From: Acidobacteriota bacterium
GTDB taxonomy: Bacteria > Acidobacteriota > Terriglobia > Bryobacterales > UBA6623
NCBI GenBank assembly: GCA_016125275.1
Contig: WGMB01000008.1
Coordinates: 124,001 to 188,000, forward strand
Direction of reading: 5' to 3'
DNA length: 64,000 nt
Position numbers and translations under genes: made by a program. Under the pieces are notes generated by a model. The model was not told the DNA's origin. It saw only the letters and a program-made list of their open reading frames with translations, and made no database searches. Shown piece by piece: positions 11,620 through 20,618 of this stretch (its first letter is position 1; each line of letters opens with the position of its first letter).

Positions 11620-11670
11620 GGCCGAGCCCGCGGGCCGGTGAAAAGGGTAGGAGAGCGGCGGAAGCTCCCG

Positions 11671-11693
11671 TATACTGGCCGTACCGGTACGGC
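11671..11693 (+). promoter_or_regulatory. -10-like TATACT next to a 16-bp perfect palindrome
   Basis: TATACT (11671-11676) is followed at once by the perfect palindrome GCCGTACCGGTACGGC (11678-11693). Both lie in the 131-base gap before the beta-propeller gene. The layout fits a promoter with an operator at the transcription start. No convincing -35 is visible, and the function is inferred. Confidence 0.35.
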
Positions 11694-11750
11694 GTCAACG
11701 TCGAACGCTGCGGTGATGTCTGCTCCCTGCAACTCCGCCCAGGAGGGACC

Positions 11751-14078
11751 GTGCAAAGCATCAGCCGGGGCGCTATCCCCTCCCTGGTCGTCTTGCTGGC
11801 GACCGTTCTCCCGTTCTTCGCGCCCCTCGCCGTGGCGGGCGATGCGCTGACGCAGCACTACGACAAGGCTCGCGTCGGCGCCGCCCTCGACGAGACGACG
11901 CTGAACACGTCGAACGTTCAGCGCTCCCGTTTCGGTAAGCTCTGGACGCTCTACGCCGACGGCCAGATCGTCGCCCAGCCGCTCTACGTCTCCAACCTTG
12001 CGATCGACACGACGACCAACCCCAACGCGCCCAACGTGCAGGGGACGTTCAATGCCGTGATCCTGGCGACGATGCACAACACCGTGTACGTCTACGACGC
12101 CGACAAGGAGAACCCGGGCCCCCAAGGCCGCACCAAGCCGCTCTGGGCCACGTGGCTCGGCCAGCCGCGGCCCGGCGGTAAGGACATCGACATGTGGAGC
12201 ACCAACGATCCCGAGTGGGGCATCTTGAGCACTCCCGTCGTCAGCGACGACAAGTCGACGCTCTACGTTGTCGCCTGGCACAACGACGGCGCGCAGGGCT
12301 ACGCCTACCGTCTGCACGCGCTCAATCTGCGGGACGGGGCGCATCGCCAACCGCCGGTCCTGGTCGGCGCGCGCTCCACGGATCCCTCCCAACCCTGCAA
12401 GCCGCAGAACCAGTTCAACCCCTGCGTCCACAAGCAGCGCGCCGCACTGCTGCTCGACCGCGGCGTCCTCTATATCGGCTTCGGCGGCGACGGCAACCGC
12501 GGAGCGCTGTTCGCCTTCGACGCCCAAACTCTCACCCAGAAGGCCTTTTGGAGCTCCACGCCGAGCGGCTCCAACGGAGGAATCTGGCAATCCGGACAGG
12601 GCCTCGCCGCCGATGCAGACGGCTTCCTCTACCTGATGACGGGCAACGGAACATTCGACGCCGACCACGGCGGCGCGAACTACGGCAACAGCTTCGTCAA
12701 GCTGGAGCTCACCGCCCAAGGCTTCGCCGTGCGGGACTTCTTCACCCCCTGCGATCAGGCGTTTCTCAACAATATCGACCTGGATCTGGGTTCGGCCGGC
12801 CCCGTTCTGCTGCCGGTCAACCCGCGGCGCATCGTCAGCGGCGGCAAGGAGGGCATCCTCTACGTGCTCGACCCGGCCCACATGGGCGGCTTCGCGGCCA
12901 GCCCCAGCGCCCCCAACTGCCAGAACGCCAACGCCGTGCAGCAGGTCCACGCCTTCGCGCCACAGGTTCACAACGGGGCCACCCACTACGGCAACATCCA
13001 CGGCTCTCCGGTCTACTGGAAGGGCCCGGACGCCGAAAGAGTCTACGCCTGGGGCGAGAACAGCCCGCTGAAGGCCTATCGCTTCAAGCAAGGCAAGTTG
13101 CTCGACGGCAACAACCCCGAGACCAGCGCCTACCAGCCTCCGCTGGGGATGCCCGGCGGCATGCTGGCGCTCTCCGCCAACGGGCGCAAGAAGGGCTCCG
13201 GCATCCTCTGGGCGGTCGTTCCCCTGGACGGCGACGCCAACACCCAGCGCGGCGTCAAAGGCATCGTGCTGGCGCTGGACGCTCAGCACGTCAGCCAGAC
13301 GCTGTGGACCAGCGAGCAGTTCTCCCAGCGAGACCGCCTCGGCCTGTTCGGCAAGTTCACGCCTCCGCTGGTGGCCGGCGGCAAGGTCTTCGTCACCACC
13401 TACGGAAACAATGAGCCCTTGCGGACCTACGGCGGAGCAGCCAAGCCCAATACCTTCCCGCAGCAGTACTACGTCGCCGTCTACGGCTTGCTCGGACCGG
13501 CCATGCCGCATCCCAAGGTCGTCCACCAGGACAGCGACGACATCGCCGTCGTGCGAGCCGTCACCGAACCGCTGGCGCTCGACGCCTCGCAGTGCGCCGC
13601 CATGGACGGCGCCTCCGTCGACTGCACCGACGCCTTGGCGGAAGCCGCCGGAGCGCCCCCGTTCCACCAAGTCCTCCTGCCGGTCTCCGGCGCCCCGGGC
13701 TGCCGCCTCGTGCGCGTGACCGCCGCGGGGAAGAACGCCGGAGTCAACAACTCCAGCGGCGTGGGCTTCTGGAGCAGCCAGTCCATTGCCGGCAATCTCG
13801 CCGCCGAGGACCAGGGACGCTTCACCGCCAAGAGCCAGCTCAAGGCGGTGGGAACGGGGACCTTGCTGGACGGCTCGCCGGCTACTCTCTACGAGTTCGT
13901 CGGCGTCACGGGCTGCTCCGCCGGAGACGCCGGGGCCTTCAGCCGGCTCTTCAAGCCCTACATGCAGTTCGACGGAGCGGACGGCGTGGTGTATCGCAAT
14001 TGGGATCGCGCCCAGAACTTCACGATCGGGCCCGACGTCCCGCAGTTCGACCGCAGCGGCGACGTACTGCAGCCCTAA
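11751..14078 (+). CDS. Secreted PQQ/quinoprotein-like beta-propeller protein
   Basis: 775 residues from GTG 11751, chosen because a perfect AGGAGG (11741-11746) lies 4 bases before it and a signal peptide follows directly (PSLVVLLATVLPFFAPLAVAG). The frame is open further upstream but that stretch shadows the DUF1501 gene. The mature protein begins with LTQHYDKARVGAALDETTLNTSNV, typical of acidobacterial propeller proteins related to PQQ-dependent dehydrogenase and BamB-like blades. Repeated blade motifs follow: VYVYDADKE, LYVVAWHNDG, LFAFDAQTL, LYVLDPAHMGG. About 12 Cys residues in the second half suggest disulfides, fitting an exported protein. No heme motif is present. The catalytic role is uncertain. 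Its stop overlaps the stop of the minus-strand enolase gene by three bases. Confidence 0.8.
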   Translation: MQSISRGAIPSLVVLLATVLPFFAPLAVAGDALTQHYDKARVGAALDETTLNTSNVQRSRFGKLWTLYADGQIVAQPLYVSNLAIDTTTNPNAPNVQGTFNAVILATMHNTVYVYDADKENPGPQGRTKPLWATWLGQPRPGGKDIDMWSTNDPEWGILSTPVVSDDKSTLYVVAWHNDGAQGYAYRLHALNLRDGAHRQPPVLVGARSTDPSQPCKPQNQFNPCVHKQRAALLLDRGVLYIGFGGDGNRGALFAFDAQTLTQKAFWSSTPSGSNGGIWQSGQGLAADADGFLYLMTGNGTFDADHGGANYGNSFVKLELTAQGFAVRDFFTPCDQAFLNNIDLDLGSAGPVLLPVNPRRIVSGGKEGILYVLDPAHMGGFAASPSAPNCQNANAVQQVHAFAPQVHNGATHYGNIHGSPVYWKGPDAERVYAWGENSPLKAYRFKQGKLLDGNNPETSAYQPPLGMPGGMLALSANGRKKGSGILWAVVPLDGDANTQRGVKGIVLALDAQHVSQTLWTSEQFSQRDRLGLFGKFTPPLVAGGKVFVTTYGNNEPLRTYGGAAKPNTFPQQYYVAVYGLLGPAMPHPKVVHQDSDDIAVVRAVTEPLALDASQCAAMDGASVDCTDALAEAAGAPPFHQVLLPVSGAPGCRLVRVTAAGKNAGVNNSSGVGFWSSQSIAGNLAAEDQGRFTAKSQLKAVGTGTLLDGSPATLYEFVGVTGCSAGDAGAFSRLFKPYMQFDGADGVVYRNWDRAQNFTIGPDVPQFDRSGDVLQP

Positions 14079-15331
14079 GCCCAGGTCAGCAACGTCCGCT
14101 TGTCGATCTTGGCCTCATCGAGCTCCATGCCGAAGCCCGGCCGGGAGAGCAGCTCCAACTTGCCGTCCGCCGGCACGGGCGGATGCTTGTCGAAGTAGTA
14201 GTACGACGCCATCTTCAGGATCAGGAACTCCACCAGCGGGCAGGTCATCGGCGACTGGCTGCTCACCACGTGCAGCGCGGCGTGGATGTTGTGCCCGTGT
14301 GGGATCACGTGCGCATCGAACGACGAGCCCAGGGCGCAGATCTTGACCAGCTCGCTTACCCCGCCGCACCACTCCGGGTCCGCCTGGACCACTGAGATCG
14401 CCTCGACCTCCAGAAAGCGCTTCACCTCCCAGCGGCCGTAGAAGTGCTCGCCCGTGGCCACCGGAATGGTCGTCTCCCTCGCCAACTGCCGAAAGCTCTC
14501 CATCTTGTCGACCTGGAAGGCTTCCTCGATCCACCGCACGCGGAGATGTTCAACGGCGCGGCACCATTCCATGGCGTAGTTGAGGTCCCAGCCCATGAAG
14601 GCGTCGAACATCAGGTCCACGTCGGGACCGACGGCCGCCCGCAGCTCCTCCACCAGCGCGATGTTCTTGCGCAGCCCCGCGGCGCCGTCGCCCGGGCCGT
14701 AGGGGATGAACCACTTCTGATGCCGAAAGCCCTTCGCCGCGAGCTCCGCCGCCCGCGGGCCGGCCTTGCCGGGCTCCACCGAGTAGCCCAGCGTCGAGCC
14801 GTAGACGGTCGCCGCAGGGCGCGTCGGTCCGCCCAGGAGCTGGTAGACCGGCGCGTCGAAGTAGCGGCCCCGCAGGTCCCACAGGGCGTTGTCGACGGCG
14901 GAGACGGCCATCATGTAGTGGCCCGCCCGCGAATGACGGTTGAGCCGGTAGAGCTGGTCCCAAAGCGTCTCGACGGCGAGCGCGTTCTTGCCGATCAGGA
15001 ACGGCTTGAGTTGCCGGTCGACGACGACGGCCGCCTCCTCGTCGATGGGGCCGTAGAGCCCTTCTGCCCCCTCCTTGGTCTTGATGACGAGATACCGAGC
15101 CGTCCTGGCCTGGGGTCCCGGACGACCCTCAGCGGGCTCCATGTAGGGCGCTGGGCGCTGATCGTCGTAGACGTTCAGCGGGCGCACTTGATATTGCCGA
15201 TTCACGCCGGACACGCCCGGCTCGGAGCCTTCGAGCCGCCAGATCTCGAGGTCCGCGATCGACAGAGTCTTTCCCTGAGCCCAAGCGGCGAAGGGCGCAA
15301 ACAGGGAACCGAGGAAGGCGCGGCGCTGCAT
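14075..15331 (-). CDS. Enolase-superfamily sugar-acid dehydratase, L-rhamnonate-dehydratase-like
   Basis: 418 residues. The N-terminus carries a Tat-like signal (QRRAFLGSLFAPFAAWAQG), unusual for a sugar-acid dehydratase but seen in bryobacterial homologues. The barrel carries the expected catalytic set: K206 (QKWF), metal ligands D243, E269/E270 and E295 (TGEH), and a C-terminal H345 (IPHGH). The segment KWFIPYGPGDG and the string GWDLNYAMEW are those of the rhamnonate dehydratase branch. It would dehydrate a six-carbon sugar acid using Mg2+. It is the last gene of a minus-strand run after the S9 peptidase and the FG-GAP protein, 26 bases after the latter. Substrate assignment is by motif only; D-galactonate or related acids are possible. 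Confidence 0.8.
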   Translation of the reverse strand: MQRRAFLGSLFAPFAAWAQGKTLSIADLEIWRLEGSEPGVSGVNRQYQVRPLNVYDDQRPAPYMEPAEGRPGPQARTARYLVIKTKEGAEGLYGPIDEEAAVVVDRQLKPFLIGKNALAVETLWDQLYRLNRHSRAGHYMMAVSAVDNALWDLRGRYFDAPVYQLLGGPTRPAATVYGSTLGYSVEPGKAGPRAAELAAKGFRHQKWFIPYGPGDGAAGLRKNIALVEELRAAVGPDVDLMFDAFMGWDLNYAMEWCRAVEHLRVRWIEEAFQVDKMESFRQLARETTIPVATGEHFYGRWEVKRFLEVEAISVVQADPEWCGGVSELVKICALGSSFDAHVIPHGHNIHAALHVVSSQSPMTCPLVEFLILKMASYYYFDKHPPVPADGKLELLSRPGFGMELDEAKIDKRTLLTWA

Positions 15332-15357
15332 CGGCAGCTATCTTCGCAGAAACAGCC

Positions 15358-17250
15358 TCAGCGGCGGTTCTCCATGTAGTACAGGTAGCCGTCTTCAGCA
15401 CCGATCAGCAGATCCCGCACGCCGTCGCCGTTCCAATCGACGGTCGTAGGGCTCGTGGTGTGGCCTGCCAACTCTTCGGTCGTCAGCGGCCCCTGGTAGA
15501 GCAGCCGCCCCTCGCCCAGGTTACGGTACCAGTCCGCGCTCTTCGAGTTGACCAGCAGGTCCGGCTTGCCGTCGCCGTCCCAGTCGGCCAGGGAGAGCTT
15601 GCGCCGTCCGCTGCGGCCGGCGGCGTCAGCGTTCAGGCGCAGCGGCCCGGGACCGGCGGAGATCGGCTGGCCGCGGCGGTCCGTGGCGGTGGGGCCGTCC
15701 GAGTGAAAGATCCGTGCGCCCGGCAGCAGTTCCCCGCCCTGGGCCCGCTCGAATAGCGCCAAGTACCCTTCGGCGTCCAAACCCACCAAATCCATGCGGC
15801 CGTCCTGGTTCCAGTCCACGGCGAGTGGCGTGGTGCGCCACTGCGTCACAAACTCGTGCGGCGCGGGCGACCACCAGGTCCACTTCGGCTTCACCGGCTC
15901 CCGCGCCGCCACCGGGGCAGCGGCGGCCAGCTTGGGTTTGGAACGGGTCCCCACGTTGCGATGCCAAACGACCTTGCCCCAGATGGAGTTCACGATCAGA
16001 TCCGGCAGGCCGTCGCCGTCCCAGTCGGCCACGCTGAGCGTGGTGTAGCCCCACTTGGCCTCCGCCGGCCCTTGGATGGAGCCGTTCGGCCCGGCTTCGA
16101 TGCGAATCGCCTTGCCGTCGGCCTGCAACCTTTGGGGCTCCGCCCAGCGGGGCTTCTCGCCGCCGCCCAGATTCTCGATGAAGCCGAGGTAGCCGGCCGT
16201 ATTGCCCGCGATCAGGTCCTCGTCGCCGTCGCCGTCCCAGTCCGCCGAAACCGGCGTGACCAGCGCCCCGAACTTCACGAACTCGGCTTCTTGCCGGAAG
16301 TACTTCGGCTGCGCGAAATCCCAACCGCCGAGGTTCTCCACCAGGGCCACGCGTCCGTCCTCATCGCCCACGATCAGGTCCGTATCGCCGTCGCCGTCCC
16401 AATCCACGGCCGTGGGCGTGATCATCTCCAGGTCCATCCGAACCGCCTTGCCGCCGTGCTTCAGCCGCCGGCCGGGGGCGTAGACCGGCTTCGTGCGGGA
16501 GCCGGTGTTCTCGAACGCCGTGAAGCCGTCGAGAAACTCGCCGCAGATCAGGTCCAAGTCGCCGTCTCCGTCGAAATCGGCAAAGTTCGGGCTCGGCCAG
16601 CCGTACACGTCGATCGCCGCCCCGTCGGATGTCTCGAGCTTGCGCGCCGGCGCGTAGCCGTCCGCTTGCTTTTCGAGCAGAAAGACGAAGCCGTGCAGCG
16701 GCCCGTTCGTCCACTCCCCCTTGGCGTTGTAGGCGTCGTCCCAGCCATAGTCGGCCCAGTCCCCCACGCCCACGATCAAGTCCAGGTCGCCGTCTCCGTC
16801 GTAGTCCAGCCGCTTCCACTGGTTGGCGCGGGTCTTACGGCCGGCCGGGTAGAAGTCCTTGAGGGTGACGCCGAGACTCTCCGGCTTCTCGAAACCGGAG
16901 CGTTTGAAGTCCGAATAGACCGTTCCATCGGTCATCACCGTCCCGTCAGGGGATATCTGCACGTGCTGCTTGTAGACCGCCACCTTGCGCGGAGCCTTGA
17001 AGACGGGCAGCTTGCCGCCGCCGGGGTTCTCGAAGAGCCAGGTCCCCTCAAAAGGCTTGCCGCCGCTGCTCACCAGCAGGTCCAAGTCGCCGTCTCCGTC
17101 GTAGTCCATCGGCAGCGGCCAAGCCCACAGCCCTGCGCCGAGATCGACCGTCAGCCCCGGATTGTTGTACCGAACACGCTCCAGATGCTGGCCGGGCAGG
17201 GCCGCGGCAAACAGGAGACCGACGCACAGCAGCGACCGTCTCCACCGCAA
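15358..17250 (-). CDS. Secreted FG-GAP/VCBS-repeat protein
   Basis: About 630 residues of tandem FG-GAP/VCBS units. Each has the calcium-binding DxDGDGDxDL signature (DYDGDGDLDLLV, DYDGDGDLDLIVG, DFDGDGDLDLICG, DWDGDGDTDLIVG, DWDGDGDEDLIAG, DWDGDGLPDLIV and others), at least nine copies. This predicts a seven- to eight-bladed propeller acting at the cell surface or outside. The start is uncertain. The frame is open to 17391, but that would overlap the peptidase gene by more than 100 bases. TTG 17250 gives an ideal signal peptide (RWRRSLLCVGLLFAAALPG) and is the start I use; the AGGAGG before it is rather far (about 20 bases). Ligand unknown. Confidence 0.78.
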   Translation of the reverse strand: MRWRRSLLCVGLLFAAALPGQHLERVRYNNPGLTVDLGAGLWAWPLPMDYDGDGDLDLLVSSGGKPFEGTWLFENPGGGKLPVFKAPRKVAVYKQHVQISPDGTVMTDGTVYSDFKRSGFEKPESLGVTLKDFYPAGRKTRANQWKRLDYDGDGDLDLIVGVGDWADYGWDDAYNAKGEWTNGPLHGFVFLLEKQADGYAPARKLETSDGAAIDVYGWPSPNFADFDGDGDLDLICGEFLDGFTAFENTGSRTKPVYAPGRRLKHGGKAVRMDLEMITPTAVDWDGDGDTDLIVGDEDGRVALVENLGGWDFAQPKYFRQEAEFVKFGALVTPVSADWDGDGDEDLIAGNTAGYLGFIENLGGGEKPRWAEPQRLQADGKAIRIEAGPNGSIQGPAEAKWGYTTLSVADWDGDGLPDLIVNSIWGKVVWHRNVGTRSKPKLAAAAPVAAREPVKPKWTWWSPAPHEFVTQWRTTPLAVDWNQDGRMDLVGLDAEGYLALFERAQGGELLPGARIFHSDGPTATDRRGQPISAGPGPLRLNADAAGRSGRRKLSLADWDGDGKPDLLVNSKSADWYRNLGEGRLLYQGPLTTEELAGHTTSPTTVDWNGDGVRDLLIGAEDGYLYYMENRR

Positions 17251-17284
17251 AGCCTCGCCAGCCCGCCGGACCTCCTGGTCCGGC

Positions 17285-19183
17285 TCAGAACCGCAAAGGC
17301 GCTCGCAGCAGCACCGACGCGTAGAAATATAGCTCGGCGTCGAGCGATCTCTTGATGTTCTCGGCCTTGCGGAATCCATGTTGCTCGCCATCGAACAAGA
17401 AGTATCCCACCGGCAGCCCCCGCCGGCGCAACGCCGCCGCCATGCTCTCGGCCTGTTCGGGCGGCACCACGCGGTCTTCCGCGCCCTGGAAGAAGATCAC
17501 CGGCGCGTTGAAGCCCTCCACATGCCGAATCGGTGAGCGCTCCTCGTAGACGGCTTTGTCGGCCGGGTAAGGGCCGACCAGCTTGTCCAAGTACCGCGAT
17601 TCGAACTTGTGCGTGTCCTTCGCCAGGGCCTCCAGGTCTCCGATGCCGTAGTAGCTCGCGCCGGCCCGAAACACATCGCGAAACGCCAGAGCCGCCAGGG
17701 TCGTGTAGCCCCCCGCGCTGCCGCCGCGGATGATCAGCCGCTCCGGGTCCGCCTTGCCTAGGTCCGCCAAGTGCCGGGCGGCGTTCACGCAGTCGTCGAT
17801 GTCCACGATGCCCCAGCGGCCCGCCAGCCGTTCGCGGTAGGCCCTGCCGAATCCTGAAGAACCGCCGTAGTTCACATCGACAATCGCAAACCCTCGGCTG
17901 GTCCAATACGCCTTCCGCAGGTCGAGTGTGGGCGAAGCCTGCGCGGTGGGCCCGCCGTGGCTCACCACGATCAGCGGCGGCTTTTCGTCTGCGGGAGCCT
18001 CGAAGTCCGGATTCTGCGGAGGGTAGTAGAAGGCGTGGGCCGACAAGCCGCCCTCGGTCGAAAATTCCATGCCCTCGGGCGTGGAGACGTAGCGCCGTAG
18101 CTCCTCGTCCACCACCGCCGACTGCCGCAACGTGCGGAACCGCCGCGTTGCGCTATCCAGGCGGACTACGGCGTCGGCAGCCGCCGGCGAGCCTCCATGA
18201 AAGGCCAGCAGACCGGGCTCGGCCGCCAGGCTCGAGAGGTCCGTGTAAGGGCACTCCACCGGCTCCAGCTCTCCCGTCGATGTCCGGACGCGCCCCAGCC
18301 GCCAGCCGTCCCGCGTATGATAGGTCGCCCAGATCGTCTCGGCGTCCTCAAAGGCGTAGACAGACCAGCCGAAGACCCACTGGGGATAGCCCAACTCGGC
18401 CTCCGTCTTGACCAGGTGCGTGACAGCGCCGTCCGCCTCCCGGCGATATAGATTCCACCAGCCACTGCAGTCGGAGACGAAATAGAGCCGTCCATCAGGA
18501 GACCAGCGCGGCTGGAAGACCGACTCCGCGTCGCCTCCCGCCACCTTCCGCGGGTCGTCCAGTCCGCCGCGCGACCCGACCGTGGCGACCCACAGCTCGG
18601 TTCCATCCCAGGGCATATTGGGGTGGCGCCATTCGAGCCAACAGACGCTGCGGCCGTCCGGGCTGATCTTGGGATCGGAGTAGAAATCCGCCCCATCCAC
18701 GAGCACGCGCTGCTCGCCGGACTCGATGTCGATTGCGACGATCGTGTTGACCGCCTCGCCGGAGCCGCCATGGTCCTCGCGGACCGCCAGCAGGCGATTT
18801 CGCCCGGCGTCGAGCGCCATATCCGCAAAGCGTCGCTCGCCTTCAGCGGTCAGCGCCCGCGGCGCGCCGGCCCCATCGAGGACGTACACGCGCTGGTCGG
18901 CGTTATTGACGAACCAGATCCGGCCACCGTCGACCAGATAGGCGCCGCCGCCGTACTCATGCGCCCGCGTGCGCACGTTGAACGGGGCCGGCGTCAGGTC
19001 CTTCCGCACCCCATCGCTTCCCTCGCGGACCAGCGCATAACGGCCCTCCTCCTCCGGCCGCCCCTCCAGCCAATAGACCGCGCCCTCCGAGACGGAGACG
19101 CCGCCGAGACGGACCGAATCGGCCACGATGCGGTCCGAGGTGACCGGCGACTTCCAGGAACCGTAAGGAGCTGTTGCAGGCAT
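17285..19183 (-). CDS. S9-family prolyl-oligopeptidase-type peptidase
   Basis: 632 residues: an N-terminal seven-bladed propeller with TolB/WD40-like repeats (residues about 40-370) and a C-terminal alpha/beta hydrolase domain (about 390-632). The catalytic triad is visible: nucleophile S489 in RGGSAGGYTT, D570 in AEDRVVPPE, and H602 in GEQHGF. It fits the dipeptidyl aminopeptidase/acylaminoacyl peptidase branch of MEROPS S9. No signal peptide, so probably cytoplasmic. It is the first gene of the minus-strand run leading to the FG-GAP and dehydratase genes. A CATACTG -10-like sequence lies at 19203-19197 on the coding strand, close to the start. Confidence 0.88.
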   Translation of the reverse strand: MPATAPYGSWKSPVTSDRIVADSVRLGGVSVSEGAVYWLEGRPEEEGRYALVREGSDGVRKDLTPAPFNVRTRAHEYGGGAYLVDGGRIWFVNNADQRVYVLDGAGAPRALTAEGERRFADMALDAGRNRLLAVREDHGGSGEAVNTIVAIDIESGEQRVLVDGADFYSDPKISPDGRSVCWLEWRHPNMPWDGTELWVATVGSRGGLDDPRKVAGGDAESVFQPRWSPDGRLYFVSDCSGWWNLYRREADGAVTHLVKTEAELGYPQWVFGWSVYAFEDAETIWATYHTRDGWRLGRVRTSTGELEPVECPYTDLSSLAAEPGLLAFHGGSPAAADAVVRLDSATRRFRTLRQSAVVDEELRRYVSTPEGMEFSTEGGLSAHAFYYPPQNPDFEAPADEKPPLIVVSHGGPTAQASPTLDLRKAYWTSRGFAIVDVNYGGSSGFGRAYRERLAGRWGIVDIDDCVNAARHLADLGKADPERLIIRGGSAGGYTTLAALAFRDVFRAGASYYGIGDLEALAKDTHKFESRYLDKLVGPYPADKAVYEERSPIRHVEGFNAPVIFFQGAEDRVVPPEQAESMAAALRRRGLPVGYFLFDGEQHGFRKAENIKRSLDAELYFYASVLLRAPLRF

Positions 19184-19258
19184 GAGCGCCTTTCAGTATG
19201 CCCTGCCCGCCCCTCCCAGGGCGGTATCATGGCCGGCGAGGGCGCCGCCGCCCGGCCG

Positions 19259-20062
19259 ATGAAGACCCTGCCGCCCCCACTCCTGCGCCTGACCGCCATC
19301 CTCTGCCTGGCCGCCACGGGCTGCGCCGGGCCGCCCATGCAGGTCGTGGAGCTCGACGACTTTCGCGGCCAGGCCGCCTACGAGGTCCGCACGCCGTCCG
19401 CCACCTGGGTCTACCACCGCCAAGGAGCCGGTTTGGCCGCCCTGCTCGATCCCGACGGCGTGGACTGGGTCGGCTACTCCGAGGCCGACGGACCCGCGGG
19501 TTCATACCGCGGCCTGCCGAACCTGATCCACCCCGAGAACGAGTTCCACCCCGGCGGCGGCGGCTCTTCCTCAACCGTCGTGGAGCAGACCGGCGAGCGC
19601 GTCGCCGTCGAGTCGCAAACCGCCGACGGCGCCTGGGCCGGACGCTGGGAGTTCGGGCCGAGCCACGCCCGCTTCCGCCTCACCAAGGCGCCGCGGCCGT
19701 ACTGGTTCGTCTATGAAGGCGCTCCCAACGGCGGGGTGGACTTCCAGCACGGCTACTACATGCTCTCCAACGGCTGGCGCAGACCCATCGGAGCGCCCTG
19801 GTCGCAGGATCTGCCGGACCCGGAATGGATCGTTTTCGGCGACGACCGCGCGGAGCGGGTTCTACTGTTGATGCAGGTGCGCGGTGACCTGCGGCCCGAC
19901 CATGTGAACCAGATGCAGCAACAGATGGTTGTTTTCGGGTTCGGCCGCGAAAGCCCTTGCTGTAGCAAGTACCTCGACGGCGCGCCCGCCGAGTTCGTGG
20001 TCGCGCTAGTGGAATCGAGCGACTACGGGGCGATCCGCGCCGCCGCCGAAGCCCTGCGCTGA
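19259..20062 (+). CDS. Putative lipoprotein of unknown function
   Basis: 267 residues from ATG 19259, with a lipoprotein signal (LLRLTAILCLAATGC, lipobox Cys near residue 21). ATG 19229 is in frame upstream but would place the signal too far inside. The mature part is beta-rich with a conserved-looking core: YHRQGAGLAALLDPDGVDW, GLPNLIHPENEFHPG, and PRPYWFVYEGAPNG. It resembles beta-sandwich sugar-associated lipoproteins found near glycan-degradation genes in planctomycetes and acidobacteria. I do not recognise a named family. It lies between the divergent S9 peptidase and the convergent DUF3124 gene. Confidence 0.7.
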   Translation: MKTLPPPLLRLTAILCLAATGCAGPPMQVVELDDFRGQAAYEVRTPSATWVYHRQGAGLAALLDPDGVDWVGYSEADGPAGSYRGLPNLIHPENEFHPGGGGSSSTVVEQTGERVAVESQTADGAWAGRWEFGPSHARFRLTKAPRPYWFVYEGAPNGGVDFQHGYYMLSNGWRRPIGAPWSQDLPDPEWIVFGDDRAERVLLLMQVRGDLRPDHVNQMQQQMVVFGFGRESPCCSKYLDGAPAEFVVALVESSDYGAIRAAAEALR

Positions 20063-20066
20063 GCGC

Positions 20067-20618
20067 TCACTCGGCAGGGGCCGGAGTTGCCGCAGGCTCC
20101 GCCACCTCGATCGGACGCCCCTCGCTGACGAACGAGATGCCGAACGAACCGATGTGGCCCAGCATGATCGACTCCATCACCGGCTTCGCCACCGCCCCGG
20201 GAGCCCCCCAGCCGACCACGAAGTTGGCGCCGGAGCCGCCTTCGGTGTCGCGCTGCTCGATCACCCACTCCACCGTGCCCATCGCTTCCAGCTCGACCGG
20301 CGCATCCAGATACTGCCGGATCAGCTTACCGCGCGAGTCGTAGTAATCAACTCGCGTGAGCGTCAACGGGCGTTTCTGGTCCGCGTTGCGCACACTCAAC
20401 GTGGCGGAGAGCTCGGTCACGCTGTCGGTTCGTCCCCAGTAGATGTTGGAATAGACCGGCACGTAGGTCTCGCCCTTGACGGCCAGCATCGCCGGGTCCG
20501 AGGTCGCCGGCCGCAGGGCCTTCTGGCCCGCCGGGTGGAAGATCGGATCGCCGGCCGGCGGGTCGTCGCAGCCCCAGCACAACAGCAGGAGAATCCACAT
20601 CGCCGCGGCGGGTCTCAT
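20067..20618 (-). CDS. DUF3124 lipoprotein
   Basis: 183 residues from ATG 20618 (TTG 20627 is possible). The signal sequence is MWILLLLCWGC with a lipobox-like Cys. The remainder fits DUF3124: ETYVPVYSNIYWG, LSATLSVRNADQKRPLTL, VDYYDSRGKLIRQYLDAPVEL, and GGSGANFVVGW near residue 130, ending with ISFVSEGRPIEV. DUF3124 proteins are small envelope lipoproteins of unknown role in proteobacteria and acidobacteria. It converges with the previous gene, with four bases between stops. The C-terminus is a short Pro/Ala tail. Confidence 0.75.
   Translation of the reverse strand: MRPAAAMWILLLLCWGCDDPPAGDPIFHPAGQKALRPATSDPAMLAVKGETYVPVYSNIYWGRTDSVTELSATLSVRNADQKRPLTLTRVDYYDSRGKLIRQYLDAPVELEAMGTVEWVIEQRDTEGGSGANFVVGWGAPGAVAKPVMESIMLGHIGSFGISFVSEGRPIEVAEPAATPAPAE

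Noticed and set aside
10236-11750. N-terminal extension of the propeller gene
   Set aside because: It shadows the DUF1501 gene in another frame. The AGGAGG before GTG 11751 and the signal peptide there define the start.
18623-19258. N-terminal extension of the lipoprotein gene at 19259
   Set aside because: The extension is antisense to the S9 peptidase and would place the lipoprotein signal in the middle of the protein.
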